Origin: Candidatus Saccharibacteria bacterium RIFCSPHIGHO2_12_FULL_47_16b
Lineage (GTDB): Bacteria; Patescibacteriota; Saccharimonadia; Saccharimonadales; UBA10212
Reading direction: 5' to 3'
NCBI GenBank assembly: GCA_001790525.1
Contig: MGCU01000019.1
Coordinates: forward strand, 1 to 58,238
Length of the DNA stretch: 58,238 bases
Shown in pieces: positions 50,317 to 57,774 of this stretch. A program made the translations under genes and the position numbers. Within the stretch, counting starts at the first letter, position 1; every line of letters begins with the position of its first letter. The notes beneath the pieces were generated by a model that saw only the letters and a list, made by a program, of their open reading frames with translations, searched no databases and had not been told where the DNA came from.

Positions 50317-52809
50317 CTAAACTCGCTCCGCCTTCAATTTATTTTTGGCAGCTTTGGCAATTATATCAAGTAGTTTGTTGGCTTCCTCGGTAGTTAATGT
50401 CCGGTCCGGATGCCAGAGTGTTATTCGCCAAGTCGTCTGTCTAAGATTTTTATCGGCTGGTTTTTGGAATATATCCAAGGCGGCAATATCGTAATTTATG
50501 CCGTGGAGACCGGCCAATTTATCAAGCTGCTGGCGCATAAAATCTTCCAGTTCGGCATAGCTATACTTGGTCGCCGAGCGCAAACAGAAATCCTGCTCAA
50601 GGCTGGGAAAACGATTAAGCGGTTGATAAATATTGGCCGAAGCATTGGTCAGCAATTCCTCAACGTGCAGATCAAAGCCGGCACAAAACTGTGGCAATTT
50701 AAATTCTGCATTCACCTGAGGCTTAAATTCGCCCACCCATCCAGCCATATGACCGCTAATTTTTAGATGAGCTGAGCGGCTTGGTTCGTAATAAGTGGCC
50801 CTGGTTGGTTTGTAAGCCGCTGCAACCGGTTCATATACGAAACTATCAATACCCAGCTCTTTCAATAAATAATCGCAAAACTTTTTAGCCTCAAAAAAGG
50901 ACGAACCACTACTATTTTTATTGGCTACGACTAAGGCGATTCGCTCTAGCTCTTTTGGCAAACCTTCTTTGTCGAGTTCGCCTTTGAAGTAGCATTTGCC
51001 GATCTCAAACAAAGCAAAATTGTCATAACCGGCTTTTATGTTGGGGTGGACTTTTTCGATTAAGTTCAGCCCTAGAGTTTGGCGATAGTATTGGAGCTGG
51101 GGGCTTAAAGCGTTGCGAATGTGGTAGGAATTTTTTGGGTCTTGGCCAACTTTTTCCAATAAAGAACTGGGCACGAAACTATAACTAAGAACTTCATTAG
51201 CGCCGGCAGTCGATAATATTTGCCGAATTTGTTGTTTGAGCTCAAGTTTGGTATTGCTGTCCGGTGACGAAAGACTGCGTTCTGGCAAATCGAGTTTTAA
51301 ATGGTCATAGCCATACAGCCGACCGACTTCCTCAACAATATCTTCGGCGATAGCAATGTCCGTCCGCCAAAATGGTACTTTGATGCTTAGGTTGCCATCA
51401 GATATACCCACACTAAATTCAACATTTTCTAAAATGCTTTTGATAGTAACTGGGCTTAGTTCAAGGCCGAGCCGTGAATTCACAAATTCACTGTTCACGT
51501 GGATTACTCGTTCATCATAATCGGAAACTTTTTTGTCTATAATTTGACTGGCCTGTCGGCCGCCGGCTAGCTTTTTAATTTCATCAATCGCTTTTATCAG
51601 CACGGCCAAGTTTTGCTTGGAGCTCTGGTTTTTGGTAAAGCGGCTGGCAGCTTCGGTAAAAAGTCCGTGCCTCATGGCCGTTTTGCGCACACTGTTCATA
51701 TCAAAATTAGCCACTTCAAGAACAATCTTAGTTGTATTATTACTAACTTCCGTGTCTGCCCCGCCCATTACTCCGCCTAGGCCAACTACTCTATCACCAG
51801 AGGTAATAACAATGTCTTCCTTAGCCAGTTTTATTTTTTTACCACCTAGAACCGTCAGTTCTTCGCCAGTTTTGGCTAACCTTGCCCCTAAATTACCGTT
51901 CGTCAATTTGTCATAATCGTAAGCGTGTAATGGTTGGGCGGTTTCCATCATTAAAAAATTAGTGATGTCAACAATGTTATTGATGGATTTAATGCCAACG
52001 GCAGCTAAACGGGTTCTAAGCCATAGCGGACTCTCGCCGATTTTGACATCTTTGATAACTACACCACAAAACCGCGGTACCAGTTTTGGGCTCTGATTGG
52101 TAATTGAGAGTTTAAGAATTGCTCGGCCATTTGGCTTAGATAAAGTCGGGTTTTCCTTGTACCAAGCCGGGCTTTTAAAAACGTGGTTCTGGATACCGGC
52201 TAGTTCACGAGCAATGCCCAGTTGACCGAATAAATCGGGACGATGGGTGAACATCTTGTTCTCAATATCAATGATGTAATCATCCAGCCCAAAAACTTTG
52301 GCAAAAGCCTGACCCGGTTTGGCAGATTCATCAATCACAAGTATGCCGCTATGGTCGTCGCCAAGACCAAGTTCTTTAGCACTGGCTATCATGCCATGGC
52401 TAACCACGCCTCGTAATTCCTTCGCTTCCAAAATGAATGGATCTTTGTCATAGGTGCTGGGAACAGTTGCGCCCGGCGGCATCCAAGCTACCAGTTGTCC
52501 AGCTATCACATTTTTCGCGCCATGAACAACTTGGACCAAGCCTTGCTTATCACGTTTTACAGTTTTGATTTTTTGACCATCATCAATTAAGGCGATATTG
52601 AGTTTGTCGGCGTTGGGATGTTTTAAGCACGACTCTACTTTGGCTACGACAATGCCCTCATATTTTTTGCCAAGGTCGATAACTTCTTCGACGGCACCAA
52701 GTTGGGCGCCGATTTTTTCAACCAATGTGTCTATACCGATTTTAGTCGGGTCGGCCGAGCATTGGTCGCGCTCGATAATTGATTTAATCCAGTTAAGGCT
52801 AATCTTCAC
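50317..52809 (-). CDS. pheT: Phenylalanyl-tRNA synthetase beta subunit
   Basis: With PheS it forms the alpha2-beta2 synthetase. The 830-residue protein has the EMAP/tRNA-binding domain at the N-terminus (GIVVAKVESCLKHPNADKLN), the B3/B4 editing region, B5, the class II-like core and the C-terminal anticodon-binding domain (RFPSLEQDFCLRS). Its ATG lies 11 nt inside the end of the small zinc-protein gene, implying translational coupling. Confidence 0.96.
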   Translation of the reverse strand: MKISLNWIKSIIERDQCSADPTKIGIDTLVEKIGAQLGAVEEVIDLGKKYEGIVVAKVESCLKHPNADKLNIALIDDGQKIKTVKRDKQGLVQVVHGAKNVIAGQLVAWMPPGATVPSTYDKDPFILEAKELRGVVSHGMIASAKELGLGDDHSGILVIDESAKPGQAFAKVFGLDDYIIDIENKMFTHRPDLFGQLGIARELAGIQNHVFKSPAWYKENPTLSKPNGRAILKLSITNQSPKLVPRFCGVVIKDVKIGESPLWLRTRLAAVGIKSINNIVDITNFLMMETAQPLHAYDYDKLTNGNLGARLAKTGEELTVLGGKKIKLAKEDIVITSGDRVVGLGGVMGGADTEVSNNTTKIVLEVANFDMNSVRKTAMRHGLFTEAASRFTKNQSSKQNLAVLIKAIDEIKKLAGGRQASQIIDKKVSDYDERVIHVNSEFVNSRLGLELSPVTIKSILENVEFSVGISDGNLSIKVPFWRTDIAIAEDIVEEVGRLYGYDHLKLDLPERSLSSPDSNTKLELKQQIRQILSTAGANEVLSYSFVPSSLLEKVGQDPKNSYHIRNALSPQLQYYRQTLGLNLIEKVHPNIKAGYDNFALFEIGKCYFKGELDKEGLPKELERIALVVANKNSSGSSFFEAKKFCDYLLKELGIDSFVYEPVAAAYKPTRATYYEPSRSAHLKISGHMAGWVGEFKPQVNAEFKLPQFCAGFDLHVEELLTNASANIYQPLNRFPSLEQDFCLRSATKYSYAELEDFMRQQLDKLAGLHGINYDIAALDIFQKPADKNLRQTTWRITLWHPDRTLTTEEANKLLDIIAKAAKNKLKAERV

Positions 52810-53008
52810 TGCTGATTCCTTTTGGCTGATGCTCTACCGAATGACGCATAAGTTCAACGCTGCAGGCATTATGTTCGCTACAATAAGCCTCACAGTCTTT
52901 GGCTAGCCGCTGTGTGTAATAATGCAGACCGCAAATCGGACAACGATAAACTTTCGGCTTCTTCCCGCTTCCAGTTTCCTGCTTCTTGCTTCTTGCTTCT
53001 TTCCTCAT
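52799..53008 (-). CDS. Small zinc-binding protein between pheS and pheT
   Basis: A 69-residue protein with CPICGLHY, then CEAYCSEHNAC, enough Cys/His for one or two zinc sites. Similar small proteins are found in CPR bacteria and archaea without a known role. The first ~17 residues (MRKEARSKKQETGSGKK) are encoded by a GCTTCTTGCTTC-type repeat like that in nusA. AGGAG precedes the ATG. It overlaps pheT by 11 nt and follows element B. Confidence 0.75.
   Translation of the reverse strand: MRKEARSKKQETGSGKKPKVYRCPICGLHYYTQRLAKDCEAYCSEHNACSVELMRHSVEHQPKGISSED
52962..53008 (-). repeat. In-frame low-complexity repeat at the start of the zinc-protein gene
   Basis: CCAGTTTCCTGCTTCTTGCT-type iterations encode the Lys-rich N-terminus. 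It matches the repeat inside nusA (17096-17132). Confidence 0.7.
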
Positions 53009-53020
53009 TTTTTATCTCCT

Positions 53021-53143
53021 AGGACGTTCGTATATGAGTGCAGAACGAGGAAAAACCGAGCATCGCAAACGAGGCGTACGGGAATGTACGTTGAGTGCGA
53101 AGCGGAGATTTTGACAAAGTTATGCGCCATATACGTACGTCCT
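53021..53143. repeat. Dispersed structured hairpin element, copy B
   Basis: Outer arms AGGACGTTCGTATATG (53021-53036) and CATATACGTACGTCCT (53128-53143) pair at 15 of 16 positions. The core CGAGGCGTACGGGAATGTAC then GTTGAGTGCG matches copy A. It lies in the phe operon between the pheS stop, which it overlaps, and the Shine-Dalgarno site of the zinc-protein gene. Confidence 0.8.
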
Positions 53144-54188
53144 ATGTGAATTGCCTCAAGAATTTTAAATTACCGGAGTGGAAGTGACGGATGTCTTCGA
53201 TACCATATTTCAACATCACTAGGCGATCAATACCGAAACCCCAAGCAAAACCGCTATATTTTACGGCGTCGATGCCGGCTTCTTTTAGGACATTCGGATG
53301 GATCATGCCGCAACCGCCTAATTCTATCCAGCCGGAGTGTTTGCAGACCGAACAGCCTTTTTTATCACAAAAAGGGCAGCTGGCAGCAAATTCGAAGCTT
53401 GGTTCGGTAAATGGAAAATAGAAAGGTTGGATTTTAATCTCAATTTCGCGACCGTAATAATTTGATAGCCAGGCTTTGATAGTGGCAGCCAAGTTGCCGG
53501 CGTGTATGCCCTTAGCAACATAAACGCCTTCTAATTGATAGAAGGTATGCTCGTGGCTGGCATCAACATCCTCGTTACGGAAGGTGCGGCCCGGAATAAC
53601 AACTGCGATCGGCTGGCCTTGGTCTAGTTGTTTTTTGCCGGCCTTAAGCACTCGGTTTTGCATAGTCGAAGTATGGGCCGGCGCCACCAGTTCTTCATCG
53701 GTTACAAAGGTGTCATAATCATCACGGGCCGGATGTCCGGGCGGAAAATTGAGTGAACCGAACATATGCCAATCATCGTCCAGCTCGCGCGACTCCACGG
53801 CTGTAAAACCCATCCGAGCGAAAATATCTAATATTAATTCAAGTTCCGTCATTAATGGATGACGGCTGCCATTTTCGGCCGGCAGTAATTTTGGCCGATC
53901 TTCGGCTGACAGATTGGTATCAAACGGAGCCGTAACATCTATAGGGGTTAGGGTCGAGGGTTTAGGGAATAGGGATTCTCGGACAAGCTTTTCGAGTTCG
54001 GCCTTAAGCAAATTGACTTCTTTGCCAAAAGTAGCCCGTTTGCCGACCGGCAGTGTCTTAATCCGCTCAATTAAAGCCAATAGTTCAGGAGCCCGCAGAA
54101 CTGCTTTTTTGTCTTGAGTTTGCTTAAGTCTGGCTTTTAACTGCTTGGCAACGTTAGCAATTTCCGGATGTCTGTACTCCATTGTCAA
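53142..54188 (-). CDS. pheS: Phenylalanyl-tRNA synthetase alpha subunit
   Basis: The catalytic alpha subunit, 348 residues: an N-terminal coiled coil, then class II motifs, with the phenylalanine pocket around HTSTMQNRVL and FRNEDVDASHEHTFYQLEG, and motif 3 GFAWGFGIDRLVML. Four cysteines (CPFCDKKGCSVC) form a small zinc loop. Residues about 69-84 come from a TTAGGG-type repeat in frame (FPKPSTLTPIDV). Start of the pheS-zinc protein-pheT unit. Confidence 0.96.
   Translation of the reverse strand: MTMEYRHPEIANVAKQLKARLKQTQDKKAVLRAPELLALIERIKTLPVGKRATFGKEVNLLKAELEKLVRESLFPKPSTLTPIDVTAPFDTNLSAEDRPKLLPAENGSRHPLMTELELILDIFARMGFTAVESRELDDDWHMFGSLNFPPGHPARDDYDTFVTDEELVAPAHTSTMQNRVLKAGKKQLDQGQPIAVVIPGRTFRNEDVDASHEHTFYQLEGVYVAKGIHAGNLAATIKAWLSNYYGREIEIKIQPFYFPFTEPSFEFAASCPFCDKKGCSVCKHSGWIELGGCGMIHPNVLKEAGIDAVKYSGFAWGFGIDRLVMLKYGIEDIRHFHSGNLKFLRQFT
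53936..53976 (-). repeat. In-frame TTAGGG-type repeat inside pheS
   Basis: GGGGTTAGGGTCGAGGGTTT continues with GGGAATAGGG within the coding frame, in the linker between the coiled coil and catalytic domain. The rplS-rnhB spacer holds the same type. Confidence 0.65.
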
Positions 54189-54223
54189 TCAGTATAACAG
54201 TTTGAAAGCAGGTTAAGGAACGG

Positions 54224-55285
54224 TTAGTCTTCGTCCAAGTTAGGACGATCCAGCAGCTGCGGCTCGACGGTCGGATTGGTGCCGGCGATTTTGACAACGT
54301 CCTTGTCGATCTTGCCAAGCTCCTTGTAGGTCGTATTAAAGTGGCCTACGGTTGTGCCAAGCGAGCCGCCTAGTTTCTGCATATAACCGTGGTGTGCGAC
54401 CAGATGCTTGCCAAGTTGCTCGATATTTTTACGAATTACTTCAGTATCTTGATTGATCTGGATTGAGCGCAGGCCTTGGATTATTATCTGCAGATTAGCA
54501 GCTAGCGTACTAGGACCAACTATCGTAACTTTCTTTTCAGCAGCTGCATATTGCATTAGGTCGCGACCACTTACCCCGCTAGTGCCAACTTTGTTAGCCA
54601 AGAGATCATAATAAATGCCTTCGCTCGGAATATACATCATGGCCAGATCTAACGTACCTTTATTAGGCCGGATATACTTGGCGGTTTCGTCGATCCGACG
54701 CTTGAGATCTTCTTTGAAGGCACGTTCAAGGGCTGATCGCTCTTCGGCCTTAGCCTCGATCAGGCGATTGTAATTCTCCAAGCTGAATTTGCTATCGATG
54801 GGAATCAGTTTATCGCCAAGTTTAATCACTGCATCAACTGTTAAGCCTTCGCCCAGCTTGTATTGCAGTTCATAAGTCCCCGGCGGCAGCATATTTTTGA
54901 GAGCTTGCTCCAAGTAAAACTCACCAAGTACGCCGCGCTGTTTGGGATTTTGCAGAACGTTCTGCAGCGACTTTAATTCTCCGGCGATATCGCCGACATT
55001 CTTGTTGGTTCTCTCAAGATGTGTTAACTGTTTAGTAACTTCTTTGACTGTTCGCATGCTTTCGGAATGTTGGGCTGCCATTTGCTTGTTGCTGGTACCC
55101 AGCTGTTCGCTCAACTGTTTCTGTAAATCGTCTTTAAGCTGGCCCATCGACTTGGTCAGTTCGATCATGTCGGTTTTTAGCAACATTGCCGTGCCTTCAT
55201 CAACTTTCGGTCGGCGATTTTGCCACAGGATAAAACCAGCCAAGGCCAAACAGATTATACCTAAAACAATCACTGCCACTAACAT
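54224..55285 (-). CDS. rmuC: DNA recombination protein RmuC
   Basis: RmuC limits inversions at short inverted repeats; it has a PD-(D/E)XK-like core. The 353-residue protein has an N-terminal membrane segment (VAVIVLGIICLALAGFILW), a coiled coil (about 40-110), then the conserved domain with PKQRGVLGEFYLEQALKNML, VDAVIKLGDKLIPIDSKFSLE and YIPSEGIYYDLL. It is of special interest here because the genome carries so many short quasi-palindromes. Confidence 0.93.
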   Translation of the reverse strand: MLVAVIVLGIICLALAGFILWQNRRPKVDEGTAMLLKTDMIELTKSMGQLKDDLQKQLSEQLGTSNKQMAAQHSESMRTVKEVTKQLTHLERTNKNVGDIAGELKSLQNVLQNPKQRGVLGEFYLEQALKNMLPPGTYELQYKLGEGLTVDAVIKLGDKLIPIDSKFSLENYNRLIEAKAEERSALERAFKEDLKRRIDETAKYIRPNKGTLDLAMMYIPSEGIYYDLLANKVGTSGVSGRDLMQYAAAEKKVTIVGPSTLAANLQIIIQGLRSIQINQDTEVIRKNIEQLGKHLVAHHGYMQKLGGSLGTTVGHFNTTYKELGKIDKDVVKIAGTNPTVEPQLLDRPNLDED

Positions 55286-55312
55286 ACTTATATTGTACCG
55301 CGCAGGAGGAGG

Positions 55313-55561
55313 TTAATCTCTATCTTGGATTTTTATGACGCAAATAGTAATGGCCAGTAAGCCAATAGTTATATTTGTCAGATAAATCGCTGGCTTCTCA
55401 ATACCGAAGCCGTAAATCGACCACAGCGTCGCGCTGCCGATTAGTATCAGATAAGTCGGCAGTGATATGTCCCTGGTTTTACGGGTTCTTATGGCTTGGT
55501 AGACCTGCGGCAAAAAAGCACTAACCGTAAACAGCGATGCCACATATCCCAAAGTTTCCAT
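55313..55561 (-). CDS. SemiSWEET sugar transporter
   Basis: An 82-residue protein with three membrane segments, one PQ-loop unit: VSAFLPQVYQAIRTRKTRDISLPTYL carries the PQ motif, and the third helix ends NITIGLLAITICVI. SemiSWEETs dimerise to move sugars down a gradient. It starts just after the ZIP gene's 3' end on the same strand. Its sugar is unknown, but it gives this probably host-dependent cell a sugar entry route. Confidence 0.9.
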   Translation of the reverse strand: METLGYVASLFTVSAFLPQVYQAIRTRKTRDISLPTYLILIGSATLWSIYGFGIEKPAIYLTNITIGLLAITICVIKIQDRD

Positions 55562-55580
55562 TTGTATGACTATAACATTT

Positions 55581-56330
55581 TTAAGCCAGACGGGTGATGA
55601 GGAACATGAGAACAGTTCCCAAGACCGTCAAGAGAATTGTCCAGCGCGAAGATCCTTGACTGTGAGCTTGCGGCAAAATATCAGCCGCACCAATGTAGAG
55701 TAAAAAGCCGGCAAAGAAGCCAAGGTAGATACCAAGGATGCTTTCTGACAATGAAAATAACAAAGAAGTTAGACCGCCAATGATGGGCATAACTGCGGCA
55801 ATCATCAACATCAATTTGGCGCGGCTAGGTCTGTTTTGGTGATAAAGCATGACATTAGTGGTATTAAAGCCATCCGCAAAACGGTGGCCGATAACGGCAA
55901 TCGCCACGGCTAGCCCAACAGCCGTGCTGACTTGCCAAGCAATACCGATGCTCAAACCATCCAAAAAACTGTGGCCACTTAAAGCGGCGGCTCCAGCCAC
56001 ACCGACATATGGGTGTTGATGCGGGCCGTATTGCGATTCAGTACCATAGTGAATCAGAATAAACTTCTCAATGATATGAAACAGCAAAAAGCCGCTGACT
56101 AGTGAAATCATCGGCCAGATAATATCCAGACTTTGACTGATACTTATATCGAAAATCTCCGGCAGTAAATCAAAAGCTACTAAACCTAGGATCAGACCAG
56201 CCGTAAAGCCTAAGGCTAGACTTAGTTTTTGGCGACTGCGAAAAGCCACATAACCACCAAAAAGTGCAGCCATTGAGGCAGCAGCAGAGAATAAGAAAAC
56301 TTCCATAGATAAAAGCATATGGTTAGCCAT
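55581..56330 (-). CDS. ZIP-family metal transporter
   Basis: A ZIP-family transporter of zinc or similar divalent ions, about 250 residues with eight membrane segments. The fourth helix has GHSFLDGLSIGIAW and the fifth IGHRFADGFN, the paired metal-binding histidines. The ORF track starts at a TTG (56342) inside the operator; the ATG at 56330 or the one at 56318 (10 nt after TATTAT) is likelier. It is divergent from the Fur-family regulator, which probably controls it. Confidence 0.9.
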   Translation of the reverse strand: MANHMLLSMEVFLFSAAASMAALFGGYVAFRSRQKLSLALGFTAGLILGLVAFDLLPEIFDISISQSLDIIWPMISLVSGFLLFHIIEKFILIHYGTESQYGPHQHPYVGVAGAAALSGHSFLDGLSIGIAWQVSTAVGLAVAIAVIGHRFADGFNTTNVMLYHQNRPSRAKLMLMIAAVMPIIGGLTSLLFSLSESILGIYLGFFAGFLLYIGAADILPQAHSQGSSRWTILLTVLGTVLMFLITRLA

Positions 56331-56336
56331 AATATT

Positions 56337-56364
56337 TTGCAAATTTGTCGCAATTTGCTATGAT
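56337..56364. promoter_or_regulatory. Fur/Zur-like operator and promoter between ZIP and fur genes
   Basis: A perfect inverted repeat GCAAATT-N6-AATTTGC (56339-56358) lies between the divergent genes. On the plus strand it overlaps TTGCAA (56337-56342) and the extended -10 TGCTATGAT (56356-56364), spacer 16 nt. A Fur-family dimer bound here would shut off both the regulator and the transporter. Confidence 0.6.
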
Positions 56365-56405
56365 TTTGCTATGGGCTCATCTTATATCTCAGGTTCGTTA
56401 AGAGA

Positions 56406-56505
56406 GATTTGTCCTAATGAGACAGAGACAGTCATCAGGCGAGGAGGTGTACTTACTACGTACACTGACGAGCGGCATGACTGGCGTATGTCATTAGGAA
56501 AAATC
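56406..56505 (+). repeat. Dispersed structured hairpin element, copy D, in the fur leader
   Basis: GATTTGTCCTAATGA pairs with TCATTAGGAAAAATC, then CAGTCAT (56429-56435) with ATGACTG (56477-56483). The internal loop CAGGCGAGGAG / TGACGAGCGG closes GTGTAC/GTACAC. It matches copy C and lies in the 5' leader of the Fur-family gene. Confidence 0.8.
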
Positions 56506-56527
56506 GAAGCTGAAGCGGAGATATAAA

Positions 56528-56962
56528 ATGAGCCCGCTGGATCGCTATAAAGACCTTAAGGCACTGCTTAAGAAAAAGGGCTTTAGTTTAACCAAACCGC
56601 GCCAAAATGTCTTTGATTTACTGCAAAATCAAGGGCCGCAAACTACCCAAGTGCTGATTAAACGGGCCGAAGGCCAGATCGATCGAGCCACCGTTTATCG
56701 AACGCTGGAATTATTTGAAAGACTCGGCATTGTTCACCGCTTAAACATTGGCTGGAAATATAAATACGAGTTATCTGATATCTTCTTAGCCCACCACCAT
56801 CACTTTTACTGTAGCAACTGCGGCAAAAGCTACGATTTATCGGCCAATGCCATGCTGGAAACCATGATTAATTCTTTGGCTTCGAAAGAGGGTTACTCGC
56901 CTCGGGGCCACCAATTAGAAATCTATGGCCTCTGCCCCGCCTGCCAAGGCCAATTGACCTAA
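56528..56962 (+). CDS. Fur-family metal regulator, probably Zur-like
   Basis: A 144-residue winged-helix repressor. The DNA-binding half has GFSLTKPRQNVFDLLQNQ and DRATVYRTLELFERLGIV; the metal half has HHHHFYCSNCGKSYD and a second CPAC pair, the structural zinc site. The divergent ZIP transporter gene and the shared operator suggest a zinc response (Zur), though iron (Fur) is possible. AGCGGAG lies 6 nt before the ATG and is part of the element D 3' flank. Confidence 0.9.
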   Translation: MSPLDRYKDLKALLKKKGFSLTKPRQNVFDLLQNQGPQTTQVLIKRAEGQIDRATVYRTLELFERLGIVHRLNIGWKYKYELSDIFLAHHHHFYCSNCGKSYDLSANAMLETMINSLASKEGYSPRGHQLEIYGLCPACQGQLT

Positions 56963-57010
56963 TTAACCTAATTGCTCTAATTGACCTAAAAAATGACTGA
57001 ATGACCTAAA
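56951..57010. repeat. Low-complexity TTGACCTAATTAACC repeat after fur
   Basis: Iterated CAATTGACCTAATTAACC words begin in the last codons of the fur gene and fill the gap to the next gene. Confidence 0.6.
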
Positions 57011-57033
57011 AGAAGTTATAGAATGTTTCTTGG

Positions 57034-57651
57034 ATGAGGCTTCGAGAAAATATTTCAGTTTATGCTTGGTCGCTAAGCCTGCTGGTGGCGGTCTTAGCTT
57101 TTATAGCCTGGGGTCAAGGTTTGCATTGGCATTTTTCTAACCTCTCTTCATATCGTTTATTCCCTTTGTTTGGTCTGCTGGCTTTTAGTCTAATGTGGTC
57201 AATCTACATCGTCGGTCGGGCTCGACACTATCTCAAGCCGCCAGCCAAAAAATTATCGAATTATTACAAATATTTATCCGTGACCGTCTTGGTGCTGATA
57301 TTGGCACACCCCGGGCTATTAGTATGGCAGCTGTGGCGTGATGGTTTTGGCTTACCGCCCACCAGTTACAAAAACTACGTCGGTCCGGCAGCCGTTTGGG
57401 CGGTGATTGTTTCGTCCATCGCCTGGTTTATTTTTCTAGCCTACGAGCTAAGGCGGATTTATCGAGACCGGCCGTGGTGGAAATACATGGAAATCGCCGG
57501 TGATTTGGCCATAGTCGGCATTTTCTTACATTCGCTGAGGCTGGGTACCAATCTCCAAGCTGGCTGGTTCCGAATTGTCTGGATCACCTACGGTCTAATA
57601 TTGGCCGTGGCACTGTTTGATATATATCGATCAAAGCTACGCCCCTCATAA
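57034..57651 (+). CDS. Six-helix membrane protein, ferric-reductase-like
   Basis: A 205-residue integral membrane protein with about six membrane segments. Histidines sit inside helices (VLILAHPGLLVW and VGIFLHSLRLG), the pattern of heme-binding ferric-reductase-like domains (MsrQ/YedZ type). It lies downstream of the metal regulator on the same strand. TAGAAT lies 9 nt before the ATG. Electron-transfer function is inferred from helix and His pattern only. A strong terminator follows. Confidence 0.75.
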   Translation: MRLRENISVYAWSLSLLVAVLAFIAWGQGLHWHFSNLSSYRLFPLFGLLAFSLMWSIYIVGRARHYLKPPAKKLSNYYKYLSVTVLVLILAHPGLLVWQLWRDGFGLPPTSYKNYVGPAAVWAVIVSSIAWFIFLAYELRRIYRDRPWWKYMEIAGDLAIVGIFLHSLRLGTNLQAGWFRIVWITYGLILAVALFDIYRSKLRPS

Positions 57652-57660
57652 CTCTCGCCA

Positions 57661-57701
57661 TGTCCATAATTACGACATATGTTGTAATTATGGACAGTTT
57701 T
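57661..57701 (+). terminator. Terminator with palindrome shared with the aldolase terminator
   Basis: TGTCCATAATTAC (57661-57673) pairs with GTAATTATGGACA (57684-57696), and GACATATGTT in the middle pairs on. TTTTT follows. Sequence core equals that at 40511-40559. Confidence 0.9.
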
Positions 57702-57748
57702 TCTCCTAACTGTGAGACAAACGGCAGCTGTTAAAGCGCTAATGATGC

Positions 57749-57754
57749 TATAAT
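57749..57754 (+). promoter_or_regulatory. -10 box of the truncated CNNM-domain gene
   Basis: TATAAT with an extended TGC element lies 20 nt before the ATG at 57775. No -35 box is clear. Confidence 0.5.
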
Positions 57755-57774
57755 AGTTTTCCACTGAAGCTAAG

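Noticed and set aside
53021-53143. T-box riboswitch for phenylalanine
   Set aside because: No T-box sequence (TGGNACCGCG) and no terminator pair; the element is downstream of pheS and related to copies at non-synthetase genes.
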